Made by a program: the position numbers and the translations under genes. From positions 1 through 64,000 of the forward strand of contig NZ_JACTOJ010000012.1 in NCBI RefSeq assembly GCF_032335695.1: a stretch of DNA of 64,000 bases, written 5' to 3'. This DNA is from JACTOJ01 sp032335695. Its GTDB lineage: Bacteria; Bacillota; Clostridia; Clostridiales; Clostridiaceae. Below, one piece after another: positions 34,201 through 43,253 of this stretch; the first letter of the stretch is position 1, and each line of letters begins with the position of its first letter. The notes beneath the pieces were generated by a model. The model saw only the letters and a list, made by a program, of their open reading frames with translations. It ran no database searches and was not told where the DNA came from.

Positions 34201-35463
34201 TCAGCCCCGAAACAAGGTTGAAAATATTAGGAGTACATTTAACAGCACTATTGTAGAAGTAATTATGATTCCTATGATCTTTACCTTCTTACTATTAACA
34301 AAATCTTTCATTAAAGCCTTTTTGCTGGTTATTATAAGCATTGGAATTATAGCCACAGGAAGTGCAAAACTTAAACATACCTGGCTTATTACTAGAGCCT
34401 TCATGGCATTAATACCTAAAAGAATTATTACCATTGCTGGTATCATAGTTACCATTCTTTTAAAATAAGCTGGAAACTTTATATTTACGAAGCCATCCAT
34501 AACTGTCTCTCCTGCCATAGTTCCAACCGCAGAGGAAGAAAAGCCTGAAGCTAAAAGTGCTATTCCAAAGGCTGTACTTGATAGATTGCCAAGCAGTGGC
34601 TGAAGAGATTTATGAGCCTGCTCTATGCTGTCTACAGCTATGCCATTTTTGTAGAACACTGCTGCTGAAACAATTACCATAGCTGCATTTATTATAAAAG
34701 CTATATTCATAGCAACTACTATATCTATCTTTTCCATTCTGAAATGCCTCTTTTTAGCTGCTACGCTTTTGTCGATATTTCTCTCCTGAACTAACTGAGA
34801 ATGAAGATATATAACATGTGGCATTACTGTAGCCCCAAGCATGCCTACTGCTACAAGTATAGCATCACTGCTTACAAATTGAGGCATTACCGTATGAATC
34901 GCTACCTGATTCCAATCAGGTTTAGCTAAAAACATTTCTACAGTATAAGCTATACTTATCACTGAAAGAAGGGCAATAATACTTCTTTCTACTAGCTTTT
35001 GACCATATTTTTGCATATAGGTCAGAATGAGGGTAATCAAAGCGGTGAGTATTCCTGCTATGGTTAATGGAATTCTTAGCAGCAGATAAAATCCCAGGGC
35101 CCCTCCTAAAAATTCAGCTATGGTAGTGGCCATGGCTGCCAATTCAGCTACTATCCAGAAAAACCAGTTTACCTTTCTGCTAAACACTTCTGCACAGGCT
35201 TCACAAAGATTTTTATCTGTAGCTATACCAAGCTTTGCAGACATAAATTGAAGAAATATAGCCATCAAATTACTGAGCAATATTACCCATATCAAACTAT
35301 AATTAAACTGAGAACCTCCTGCTATGTTGGTGGCAAAGTTCCCTGGATCTACATATGCCACACTAACCATGAAGGCTGGTCCCATGAATTTTAGTAAATT
35401 TCTTGATTTCTGGAATATACTTACTCTATTCACATCCATCACACCCATCAAATTTTCTTCCAT
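34201..35463 (-). CDS. mntH: Nramp-type Mn2+/divalent metal transporter
   Basis: About 420 residues with 11-12 membrane segments. Nramp hallmarks are visible: VAYVDPGNFATNI (metal-binding Asp and Asn in helix 1) and ATVMPHVIYLHSQL (Met-Pro-His in helix 6), plus ALLASGFSSSAVGTMAGE. It imports Mn2+ (possibly Fe2+) with protons. The start ATG 35463 follows AAAGGA. It is divergent from a DtxR/MntR-type regulator with a palindrome between, indicating metal-dependent repression. Confidence 0.92.
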   Translation of the reverse strand: MEENLMGVMDVNRVSIFQKSRNLLKFMGPAFMVSVAYVDPGNFATNIAGGSQFNYSLIWVILLSNLMAIFLQFMSAKLGIATDKNLCEACAEVFSRKVNWFFWIVAELAAMATTIAEFLGGALGFYLLLRIPLTIAGILTALITLILTYMQKYGQKLVERSIIALLSVISIAYTVEMFLAKPDWNQVAIHTVMPQFVSSDAILVAVGMLGATVMPHVIYLHSQLVQERNIDKSVAAKKRHFRMEKIDIVVAMNIAFIINAAMVIVSAAVFYKNGIAVDSIEQAHKSLQPLLGNLSSTAFGIALLASGFSSSAVGTMAGETVMDGFVNIKFPAYFKRMVTMIPAMVIILLGINAMKALVISQVCLSFALPVAIIPMLIITSKKALMKDFVNSKKVKIIGIIITSTIVLLNVLLIFSTLFRG

Positions 35464-35536
35464 ATCCTGTTCCTTTCTTTTAATCACGTCTAAATTTGTT
35501 ATCCTAATATAAAATATGAAGGCTGATGAAAAAAAG

Positions 35537-35550
35537 TTACTCTAGGGTAA
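35537..35550. promoter_or_regulatory. Candidate MntR operator between mntH and mntR
   Basis: TTACTCTAGGGTAA is a near-perfect inverted repeat (one mismatched pair) in the divergent control region. Downstream, TATAAT at 35571-35576 can serve the regulator gene. The related AGGGT-T-ACCCT palindrome lies upstream of the hisA-like gene (about 34153-34163). Confidence 0.4.
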
Positions 35551-35615
35551 TTTATTTTTATTAAGCTTAATATAATAAATTAAGCTTTAAATTTTCCATT
35601 AGTGAGGTGGAAGCA

Positions 35616-36092
35616 TTGGATAATAAGCATTTTTATACCTTTAACGAATATATGAAAAAAGATAATAATCTTATAACAGCCTCTATGGAGGATTATATTG
35701 AAATGATTTATAGACTATCTAGAGATAATGGTTTTACAAGGGTTCATGAGCTTTCTACTGCCCTTAATGTGCAGCCTCCCTCTGCCACAAAAATGGTGCA
35801 GAAGCTTTCAGACTTAGGACTTATTAATTATCAAAAGTATGGGGTTATTATTTTACAAAAGCACGGGGAAGATATGGGCGAAGCTCTTCTTAAAAGACAC
35901 GAACTCATAGAGGCTCTTCTTTCAATACTTGGAGCTCCACAAGAAGATTTGTTGGAGGAAACAGAGAAAATTGAGCATACTATCTCGCAATCAACCCTCT
36001 GTCATATAGAAAACTTTGTAAATTTTATAAGCAGTCATCCTGAAATAATAAAAAAATATCAGCAGACCTTTAAGAAAAAAAATAAGAGATAA
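35616..36092 (+). CDS. mntR: MntR/DtxR-family metal-dependent repressor
   Basis: A 158-residue regulator with the DtxR-type N-terminal winged helix (SMEDYIEMIYRLSRDNGFTRVHELSTALNVQPPSATKMVQKLSDLGL) and a metal-binding/dimer domain (RHELIEALLSILGAPQEDLLEETEKIEHTIS). The start is set at TTG 35616, five bases after GAGGTGG; an upstream GTG lies within that ribosome site. It probably represses mntH when Mn2+ is sufficient. A strong terminator begins at its stop codon. Confidence 0.88.
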   Translation: MDNKHFYTFNEYMKKDNNLITASMEDYIEMIYRLSRDNGFTRVHELSTALNVQPPSATKMVQKLSDLGLINYQKYGVIILQKHGEDMGEALLKRHELIEALLSILGAPQEDLLEETEKIEHTISQSTLCHIENFVNFISSHPEIIKKYQQTFKKKNKR

Positions 36093-36136
36093 TCTCTAAA
36101 GTATAAAATACTTAAAAGAGATTATCTCATTTTTAA
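36086..36136 (+). terminator. Terminator of mntR
   Basis: A perfect 12-bp stem (GAGATAATCTCT with AGAGATTATCTC, 36086-36097 and 36117-36128), further inner pairing AGTAT/ATACT, and a following ATTTTT. The stem includes the end of the coding frame. Confidence 0.75.
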
Positions 36137-36171
36137 ATCAGTATAACTACTACAAAAGCTCTATTCTTCCG

Positions 36172-36801
36172 CTAAAATAAAGCTCCTTCTATTAATACTG
36201 CTCTTGCAGGAGCACCCTCAGCTCCCTTTATCTTCAAAGGCAGCGCTATAAGAGTATACTCTCCCTGGGGCACATCCTTCAGGCTGAGGCCCTCTATTAT
36301 GGATATGTTACTTCCGAAAAGTATCTTGTGAGTTTCATGTTCCGGCTGACTTCGCTCTACCCCTAGAGCATCAATTCCTACACCCTTTATACCTTTAGCT
36401 GAAAGAAATGCTGCTGCAGATTTATCTATAAAGATAAAACTTACATCAAACTCTTCAGCAAATGAGTTCTTTGTTTTGAAAATGACGAAATCACCAGCTT
36501 TTATATCAAAGTTCTTAATATCTTCCTCAGTTATTCTATCTTCTAAATGGGTAACATCAAAGACTTTGCACCTAGTTATTCCTTTAGTTAAATCAAAGTT
36601 CTCAATAGTATCCCCATCTTTAACCATGTGAAGTGCTGCATCAAAATGTGTTCCCGTGTGTATATCCATGCTAATTTTGGATTCATAATGACTTCCAGTT
36701 TCAAAATTTGCTGTATTTATAAGTTCTGGTCTCTTCTCTGGTTTATTCTTATACACAGGCATACCTTTGTGTATAAGCATTGTAATATCGTATATCTTCA
36801 T
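36172..36801 (-). CDS. Cyclase-family metal hydrolase (kynurenine formamidase-like)
   Basis: A 209-residue protein of the cyclase family with the metal motif DIHTGTHFDAALHM (HxGTHxDxxxH), and GVDALGVERSQPEHETHKILF. The start ATG 36801 follows GGAGG by 8 bases. Members act as arylformamidases or unknown amide hydrolases; no tryptophan catabolic gene is near, so kynurenine formamidase is not assured. It overlaps or abuts the end of zwf and appears co-transcribed with zwf and gnd. Confidence 0.8.
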   Translation of the reverse strand: MKIYDITMLIHKGMPVYKNKPEKRPELINTANFETGSHYESKISMDIHTGTHFDAALHMVKDGDTIENFDLTKGITRCKVFDVTHLEDRITEEDIKNFDIKAGDFVIFKTKNSFAEEFDVSFIFIDKSAAAFLSAKGIKGVGIDALGVERSQPEHETHKILFGSNISIIEGLSLKDVPQGEYTLIALPLKIKGAEGAPARAVLIEGALF

Positions 36802-36803
36802 AG

Positions 36804-38288
36804 CTATATCCTCCACCATACTCTATTATCTTTTTTCATCAGTTCATGTGCTGCCTCTGGGCCTGCTGAGCCAGAAGGATATAAATGAAGCTTGCTGTTT
36901 TCTTTGTGCCACAGAGTTATGATATCATCAACAAATTTCCAGGAATACTCCACTTCATCCCATCTTGTAAATAAAGTTGAATCTCCTTTAAGCACGTCAA
37001 ATATAAGTCTTTCATAAGCCTCTGGTGAGTTGTTCTCCATCTGACAATTCTGGCAAAAATCCATTGCTACTGGAACTATTTCAGTGGTAGTTCCCGGCTT
37101 TTTAGCATTGAATTGGAACATAACTCCTTCCTTTGGCTGAACTCTTATTATGAGAAGATTAGGTTCCAAATGATTTTCCTTAGTGTATAAAATATTAGGC
37201 AGATCTTTAAATTGAACTACTATCTCAGTATATTTATTGTCCATTCGCTTTCCTGTTCTTAAGTAAAAAGGTACTCCAGCCCACCTGTAGTTATTTATAT
37301 GAAGCTTCATAGCCACAAAGGTTTCTATAGAAGAATCCTTTGCTACTCTATCTTCCTGTCTGTAAGCTTTAACTTCATGAATTCCCATTTTTCCTGCTTC
37401 ATATTGTCCTCTGACCACGTTTTTCTCTACAAATTCTTCTGTTACAGGCCCTAGAGATTTTAAAAGCTTAACCTTCTCATCTCTTATGCTCTCTGTATCT
37501 AAATTTGCAGGAGGCTCCATAGCTGTAAGTGCCAGCAGCTGAAACAAGTGGTTTTGTATCATATCTTTAAGGGCTCCAGCAGTTTCATAGTAACCGCCTC
37601 GATTTTCCACTCCTACTATCTCATTTGCAGATATCTGAATGTTATCTATATATTTGTTATTCCACAAATTTTCAAAGACCACATTAGCAAATCTAAGCAC
37701 CATTATATTCTGTATCATTTCTTTTCCAAGATAATGATCTATTCTATAGGTATTTTCCTCTTTGAAAACCCTGGTTATAGTTTCATTAAGCTCTGAAGCC
37801 GTTCTTATATCTCTTCCAAAAGGCTTTTCTATAACTATTCTTCTTATTTTGCCATCCTCTAATGCCATTTGGTGCTGATCTAACTTATCTGCAATAACTG
37901 CGAAATATTCAGGTGATACAGCCAAATAATAAATTCTGTTTCCTCCAGTATTGTACTTTGCATCAAAGCCTTCCAAAAGCTTCTTTAAAGCTGTGTATCC
38001 ATCATCATCAGAAAAATTGAACTTTACATAGTGTAATTTTTCTCTCATCTTACTCCAAACTTCTTCATCCAGCTTGAATCTTGAATATTTAGTGATGGAT
38101 TCTTTAACTTGGTTTCTGTATTCCTCCTCAGTGTAGTCTCTTCTTCCTACAGAAACCAAGGCAAAGTCCTTGGGAATAGTACCCTGATAGTACAGATTAT
38201 ATATGGACGGCATTAGTTTTCTATGAGTCAAATCTCCTGTGCCACCGAATATGACCATTATTGCTGAAGCTGGAATTAACTGCTCCAT
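36804..38288 (-). CDS. zwf: Glucose-6-phosphate 1-dehydrogenase
   Basis: A 494-residue enzyme: nucleotide-binding IFGGTGDLTHRKLMPSIYNL, IVIEKPFGRDIRTASELN and the substrate/catalytic RIDHYLGKEMIQN. It oxidises glucose 6-phosphate to 6-phosphogluconolactone with NADP+ or NAD+, the first step of the oxidative pentose phosphate pathway. It lies 32 bases downstream of gnd on the same strand. Full length; no oddities seen. Confidence 0.96.
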   Translation of the reverse strand: MEQLIPASAIMVIFGGTGDLTHRKLMPSIYNLYYQGTIPKDFALVSVGRRDYTEEEYRNQVKESITKYSRFKLDEEVWSKMREKLHYVKFNFSDDDGYTALKKLLEGFDAKYNTGGNRIYYLAVSPEYFAVIADKLDQHQMALEDGKIRRIVIEKPFGRDIRTASELNETITRVFKEENTYRIDHYLGKEMIQNIMVLRFANVVFENLWNNKYIDNIQISANEIVGVENRGGYYETAGALKDMIQNHLFQLLALTAMEPPANLDTESIRDEKVKLLKSLGPVTEEFVEKNVVRGQYEAGKMGIHEVKAYRQEDRVAKDSSIETFVAMKLHINNYRWAGVPFYLRTGKRMDNKYTEIVVQFKDLPNILYTKENHLEPNLLIIRVQPKEGVMFQFNAKKPGTTTEIVPVAMDFCQNCQMENNSPEAYERLIFDVLKGDSTLFTRWDEVEYSWKFVDDIITLWHKENSKLHLYPSGSAGPEAAHELMKKDNRVWWRI

Positions 38289-38320
38289 AATTTTGCCTCC
38301 TTTCTTAACTGTACCATCTA

Positions 38321-39223
38321 CTACTTATCGTTTTTGGCTACAGCATGACCTCCAAATCCATTTCTAAGAGCTGCTACTACCTTACCAGTGAAGGTATCCT
38401 GCTGCTCTGATCTATATCTCATTATTAAAGATTCTGTGATTACAGGGGCAGGAACTTTAAGCTCCAAGGCTTCCTGAACTGTCCATAAGCCTTCTCCTGA
38501 GGAATACATTATTCCCTTTATAGCATCCAGCTTTTTATCCTTCTTGAAGGCATCCTCAGCAAGCTCCATTAGCCAGCCTCTTATTACAGAACCATTGTTC
38601 CAAACCTTAGCTACCTTCTCCAAATCCAAATCGAATCTGCTGTTTTCAAGTATGTCAAAGCCTTCTCCTATAGCCTGCATCATTCCGTATTCTACACCAT
38701 TATGAACCATCTTTACAAAGTGTCCTGAACCAACCCTACCAGCATGAAGATATCCATTCTCGACGCTTATATCCTTTAAAAGTGGTTCTATTATTTCAGC
38801 CACATCATCATCTGCTCCAAACATAGTGCAAGCTCCGTATCTAGCGCCGCTAGTACCGCCGCTGGTTCCTACATCTGCAAACTTTATTCCAAGTCCCTTT
38901 AAATAATCATATCTTCTTAGAGTATCCTTATAGAAGGAATTTCCCCCATCTATTATCAAGTCGCCCTTTGATATGAGAGGAATAAGCTTTTCTATCATCT
39001 CATCTACAGGAGCTCCTGCTGGTACCATAAGCCATATAATCTTTTTCTCGGGAAGCTTTTGTACAAGCTCCTCCAAGCTATATGCACCTGTAATATTCTC
39101 TGCTTCTGCTTCCTTTACCTTTTCAGGGCTTCTGTTAAAAGCCACTACTCTATGTCCATGATCTCTCATATTAAGAGCTAAATTAAAGCCCATTTTTCCA
39201 AGTCCAATTAATCCAATATCCAT
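38321..39223 (-). CDS. gnd: 6-phosphogluconate dehydrogenase (short, 300-residue type)
   Basis: A decarboxylating 6-phosphogluconate dehydrogenase of the short YqeC/GntZ type: GLIGLGKMGFNLALNM (Rossmann), GTSGGTSGARYG and the catalytic GRVGSGHFVKMVHNGVEYGMMQ (Lys and His-Asn). It yields ribulose 5-phosphate and NAD(P)H. The normal long enzyme is about 470 residues; this 300-residue branch is often NAD+-dependent. First gene of the gnd-zwf-cyclase group. Confidence 0.94.
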   Translation of the reverse strand: MDIGLIGLGKMGFNLALNMRDHGHRVVAFNRSPEKVKEAEAENITGAYSLEELVQKLPEKKIIWLMVPAGAPVDEMIEKLIPLISKGDLIIDGGNSFYKDTLRRYDYLKGLGIKFADVGTSGGTSGARYGACTMFGADDDVAEIIEPLLKDISVENGYLHAGRVGSGHFVKMVHNGVEYGMMQAIGEGFDILENSRFDLDLEKVAKVWNNGSVIRGWLMELAEDAFKKDKKLDAIKGIMYSSGEGLWTVQEALELKVPAPVITESLIMRYRSEQQDTFTGKVVAALRNGFGGHAVAKNDK

Positions 39224-39582
39224 AATCCTCTAACCTCCAAGTTTTATTTATCCATAATTATTTTTGTAATCTATATATTATCAATTAATAAGAATTATTG
39301 TTTACTATATTTTCTCTCTAAGCCCCTTTTTAGTCAATATTATAATAGCCGAAAATTTCACAATTTATAACCAATCTCAATAAGTTTTCTTCCATTTTCA
39401 GAGTTTTCCATATGTTTTTATTGGCATATGACATAAATAGCAGCTTTAAATTTGTAATTTTCAAATTATAAGTAAAAAGTAAGGTACAAAAAATAAGAGT
39501 TATTATCTTTAATATATAGATTATTGTTGATATAATTTAATAAAATATAATTTTAACATAGCTATTTGGAAGGAATTAATTT
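39224..39582. other. Intergenic control region between gnd and a lipoprotein remnant
   Basis: 359 bases with divergent promoters. On the plus strand TTGTTG (39524-39529) and TATAAT (39546-39551) are 16 bases apart and serve the lipoprotein gene; its ribosome site is GGAAGGA. The gnd side is AT-rich without a clear single promoter. No other structure seen. Confidence 0.5.
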
Positions 39583-39875
39583 ATGAAATTAAAAAATAGT
39601 TTTATTGCTTTAATAATCTCTTTATCCTTATCACTCTTTATTACTGGCTGCAGTATACTAATAAATTAAACTCCGGTGAATTTAAAGTTGTGCTTATAGA
39701 TTCCAACATGAATGTTGAAGTCTTATTTTCTGGAAGCAAGGAAGATAAAAAAGCAATAAAATTATCCAAAGGAGATTATCGACTAAAGATAGTAGGGAAA
39801 AATGCTAAGGGTCAATTGCAGCTTTATATAAATAAAGATAGCAATATTGAAATATCAAAACAGGAAGAGTCTTAA
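39583..39875 (+). pseudogene. Small lipoprotein gene split by a frameshift
   Basis: ATG 39583 with GGAAGGA upstream starts a classic lipoprotein signal (MKLKNSFIALIISLSLSLFITGC), but the frame stops at TAA 39667-39669, nine codons past the lipobox. The mature part continues in another frame (KLNSGEFKVVLIDSNMNVEVLFSG to KQEES, ending 39875). One small indel near 39650-39668 would join them. The gene just downstream is a membrane protein, so they may have been a pair. It could also be a sequencing error. Confidence 0.6.
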
Positions 39876-39902
39876 TTATTAAATAAGAAAGGATGTTCAT
39901 AA

Positions 39903-40397
39903 ATGAATAATAAAAGACCAGTATTAAAATTAAATTACTCATGGCTTGATAAAATTATTACCTCTGTAGCATTTATAGCTTTAGCAGCAAGTTTCTTATT
40001 AGTATTTATGAATTTAGGAAATTTGCCAAGCAAAGTTCCTACCCATGCAGATGCAACGGGAAATGTAAATGGCTGGGGCAGCAAATACGTCTTAATAATT
40101 CTTCCAATAATTAATATCATAATGTTTTTGTCACTTATTGCATTATCTAAATTTCCTCATATATATAATTATCCCGTGGAAATCACAGAAGAAAATGCGG
40201 AGTATCAATATAGAAATGCACGCTCACTTATGATAAATCTGAATGCCCTATGCACTGTTATGTTTGCATATATATGCTGGCAATCAGTTCAGCTTGCAAA
40301 GTATGGTAAAGACAGCGGCATAATCTTTGTGTTTTTATTCATATTAATTATGTTTATTGCAATTGCATATTATGCGGTAAAAGCTATGAAAAACTGA
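39903..40397 (+). CDS. DUF1648-type membrane protein
   Basis: A 164-residue protein with four hydrophobic segments and the DUF1648 signature NLGNLPSKVPTHADATGNVNGWGSK between the first two. Proteins with this domain include the SdpI-type immunity factors and membrane proteins of unknown role. It follows the broken lipoprotein by 27 bases and has GAAAGGATG upstream. Confidence 0.75.
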   Translation: MNNKRPVLKLNYSWLDKIITSVAFIALAASFLLVFMNLGNLPSKVPTHADATGNVNGWGSKYVLIILPIINIIMFLSLIALSKFPHIYNYPVEITEENAEYQYRNARSLMINLNALCTVMFAYICWQSVQLAKYGKDSGIIFVFLFILIMFIAIAYYAVKAMKN

Positions 40398-40502
40398 TAC
40401 GCCGACAAATCAAAGCATATAGGAACAGGAAATACTCTAAACATCATGATATTCTGAAATTGGCATTAAAGTGTCAAATAGAATTATATAAGGAGTAATG
40501 AA

Positions 40503-41420
40503 ATGATGAAAGAGATTCTTGACCATTATAGACAAGTAAGTACCTATACCTATTCAGGAGTATATAAGGAGCATTTCAAGAAATTGCCAGATGACATTTC
40601 AGAATTGGGAAGATTAATTTGTTCTCAGGTTATTCATCGTGTTACCTTAAGACAGGGAAATACAGGCGCCAATAAAAATATGATATATGGGGATATGGAA
40701 AGATATCCGTGGTACAGATTGCGTTGTGAAGATGATGTTTTATTAACAGCCTCAGCAATGACAGCAGAGCTTTTTAGATTGGATGATAAGGGCTTTACGC
40801 TGCAAAGAGCTGTGGAAGATAAGCTAGTGGTTACCTGCAGATATGTTTCTGTGTTGATGTCTGCAATTTTAAAGTCTAAAGGCATTCCATGTCGTTCAAG
40901 AGCAGGATTTGCACCATATCTTTTTGAGAATAAAAGTGGTGATCACTGGATTAATCAATACTGGAACGCAGAAGAAGAAAGATGGATTACCTTTGATGCA
41001 GATGGATTTTTCAATGAAAGCGGATTAAATTTTAATCAATACGATATTCCTAAGGATGGATTTGATTGGGCGGCTGATACTTGGTTAAATATTCGAAATG
41101 GAAAAGTTGAAGGAGAAGGTTTTGTATATGCAGATGCAATAGGTACCAACTCCCTAAGAGCAGCTATCAAAGAAATTTTTTATGATTTTCACGCTATCAT
41201 GAACGATGAAATTTCATATAACTTTCAGCCTTGCTATATAGATGGCAAATTTGACGAATTAACAGAAAATGATTTGAAAGAAGTAGATAAATTAGCAGAA
41301 TTAATGCTGGAACCTGATAAGAATTTTAATAAGTTGGTTTCTATATGGAACTCAAACCGCAAATATAGAATTATAAATTCGCCACTAGTGGGGGATAGAG
41401 ATAACCTACACAGGCTGTAA
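40503..41420 (+). CDS. Transglutaminase-like domain protein
   Basis: A 305-residue protein with the papain-like transglutaminase triad: VVTCRYVSVLMSAILKSKGIPC (Cys), SGDHWINQYWN (His) and WITFDADG (Asp). Such cytoplasmic bacterial members are proteases or amidases of unknown substrate. No signal peptide. GGAGTAATG lies just upstream of the start. It is followed by an acetyltransferase gene on the same strand. Confidence 0.8.
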   Translation: MMKEILDHYRQVSTYTYSGVYKEHFKKLPDDISELGRLICSQVIHRVTLRQGNTGANKNMIYGDMERYPWYRLRCEDDVLLTASAMTAELFRLDDKGFTLQRAVEDKLVVTCRYVSVLMSAILKSKGIPCRSRAGFAPYLFENKSGDHWINQYWNAEEERWITFDADGFFNESGLNFNQYDIPKDGFDWAADTWLNIRNGKVEGEGFVYADAIGTNSLRAAIKEIFYDFHAIMNDEISYNFQPCYIDGKFDELTENDLKEVDKLAELMLEPDKNFNKLVSIWNSNRKYRIINSPLVGDRDNLHRL

Positions 41421-41489
41421 TAGGCTAAAATATCATAAGCTTATTTCAGATTAATGTATGGAAATTTTTAAGGAGATGATATTTTTTAT

Positions 41490-42059
41490 ATGTGCAAAAG
41501 CCAAAGCATATCTATACGTAAAATGGAGGATTGCCTAGAGGACTATACTTTAATGTCAAAATGGCTTTCTGATCCAGAAGTTTTAACTTATTATGAAGGA
41601 AGAAATAATTCTTTCGATTTAGAAAAGACAATTAAAAAATTCCGTCGCAAAATAGTAGAGCCTATTGGTCAGACCCCTTGCATAATAGAATATGAAGGAA
41701 AGCCTATAGGCTACCTTCAATATTATAAAACTGATACTGAGGAATATGAGACAGGCGGAAAGGTGGATATTGATAAATACTCCAACCCCTATGCCATGGA
41801 TTTATTTATAGGCGAAACCAGCTATTGGAATAAAGGTCTTGGCAGTGAAATAATCAAGCTTCTGCTGCAATATATCTTCCAAAATGAACATGGCCACGCC
41901 GTATTTATAGACCCTCAAACCTGGAATGTGAGGGCTATAAAATGCTATGAAAAAAGCGGATTTAAGCCTTTAACTGTAATTGAAAAAAGGGAGCTGCATG
42001 AAGGTGAGTATAAGGACAATCTAATTATGGTTATAACCCCAGATCTTTATTTCAAATAG
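41490..42059 (+). CDS. AAC(6')-like GNAT acetyltransferase
   Basis: A 189-residue GNAT enzyme similar to the AAC(6')-Ie/Im aminoglycoside acetyltransferases: MSKWLSDPEVLTYYEGR, IIEYEGKPIGYLQYYK, AMDLFIGETSYWNKGLGSEIIKLLL and AVFIDPQTWNVRAIKCYEKSGF, ending with an RELHEGEYKDNLIM segment. The order and spacing follow that resistance family closely. It would acetylate the 6'-amino group of aminoglycosides, though chromosomal relatives may have other substrates. No mobile element is adjacent. Confidence 0.75.
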   Translation: MCKSQSISIRKMEDCLEDYTLMSKWLSDPEVLTYYEGRNNSFDLEKTIKKFRRKIVEPIGQTPCIIEYEGKPIGYLQYYKTDTEEYETGGKVDIDKYSNPYAMDLFIGETSYWNKGLGSEIIKLLLQYIFQNEHGHAVFIDPQTWNVRAIKCYEKSGFKPLTVIEKRELHEGEYKDNLIMVITPDLYFK

Positions 42060-42251
42060 CTACTTTCTGTTTCTGTTATTTCTTGCTTCTCCCACTGTTT
42101 TTCCAATGGTGTACCCGCATAGAACTATTCCTATGAGTTCTAACCCAGTTATAAGTGTTTTTAATATCCATATATTCTGACCCTTGAAGACTGCCGCTAA
42201 TATAAAGGATATAACTACCAATATAGGACCTATAATAAGTTTTTTATCCAT
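42060..42251 (-). CDS. Small membrane protein, unknown
   Basis: A 63-residue protein with two membrane segments (LIIGPILVVISFILAAVF and LITGLELIGIVLCGYTI) and a basic tail. AAAGGTG precedes the ATG. Convergent with the acetyltransferase gene (adjacent stop codons). No family recognised. Confidence 0.55.
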   Translation of the reverse strand: MDKKLIIGPILVVISFILAAVFKGQNIWILKTLITGLELIGIVLCGYTIGKTVGEARNNRNRK

Positions 42252-42290
42252 AAAATCACCTTTTCTTTCGCATATTTAAGACCTTACAGC

Positions 42291-43010
42291 TTATTTAAAG
42301 AATAAGCTGTATATAACTGCTATAAGCAAAGCCGGCAGCATGTTTGCTACCTTGAACTTCTTGCCCAAAGATAGATTTATGCCTATTGCAAAAATAAGTA
42401 CTGAACCTACAAAGGATATATTTTGAATCATTGTCTGCGTAAGTATTGGCTCAATAATATGAGCAGATAGCGTTATTCCTCCCTGCAGAATTCCCAAGGG
42501 AATAGCTGAAAAAATTACGCCCTTGCCTAGGGCAGAAGCAAAAATTATAACTATAGTAAAATCCAATATAGATTTAGTATAGAGCATTGAAGCATCTCCA
42601 GTTAACCCGTCCTGCAGAGAACCAACTATTGCCATGGCTCCTACACAAATCACCAGTGTAGCAGAAACAAAGCCCTCTACAAATTTTGAATCTTCCCCGC
42701 TGCTAAATCTTTTTTTAAGCTTCTCTCCAAGTCCCTCAATTCTTTCCTCTATATTTATAGCTTCTCCAATAATGGAGCCTATAACCATAGACGCAATCAT
42801 CATCATCGAGCCTGTAGTTTCAATAGAAGATTTATTTATAACAAACATCACCTTCAAAACTCCAGCTACTCCAATAAATGTTGTAGACAATCCCAGGGCC
42901 TGCATGAGTGTGTCTTGAAAGCGCTGTTTCATCCCCTTGTTAAACAGCATTCCTATGCAGCTGCCTATAATAACTGCTGCAACATTTACCATGGTTCCTG
43001 TACCTATCAT
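42291..43010 (-). CDS. DUF554 family membrane protein
   Basis: A 239-residue membrane protein of the DUF554 (YdfK-type) family: MIGTGTMVNVAAVIIGSCIGM, MKQRFQDTLMQALGLSTTFIGV, and SATLVICVGAMAIVGSLQDGLTGD. Six to seven membrane segments. Role unknown; some members are linked to transport. Its start follows GGGGTAA weakly; it appears monocistronic with the 63-residue gene. Confidence 0.85.
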   Translation of the reverse strand: MIGTGTMVNVAAVIIGSCIGMLFNKGMKQRFQDTLMQALGLSTTFIGVAGVLKVMFVINKSSIETTGSMMMIASMVIGSIIGEAINIEERIEGLGEKLKKRFSSGEDSKFVEGFVSATLVICVGAMAIVGSLQDGLTGDASMLYTKSILDFTIVIIFASALGKGVIFSAIPLGILQGGITLSAHIIEPILTQTMIQNISFVGSVLIFAIGINLSLGKKFKVANMLPALLIAVIYSLFFK

Positions 43011-43253
43011 TTTTATTTACCCCTATTCAGAAATTTCTTTAGTTATCAATGTAAATTTATACTATCATTTTTCTTCATGCATTTCTATACTATCCTCTTT
43101 GATAATACATGCTTAGTCAATCATTCAATTAATTCTATTCTATCAGACCCTTTTAACTTATTCTACACTTGCCAAATCCTGTACAAAATAATAATATTAT
43201 TATAAGACAACATTCATAAATACCAAATTTTTAAATGATAAAGGAGAATTTTT

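Noticed and set aside
43205..43253. Guanidine (ykkC) riboswitch upstream of the SMR gene
   Set aside because: The leader is too short and lacks the conserved ykkC motifs; the protein also looks QacE-like rather than guanidine-specific.
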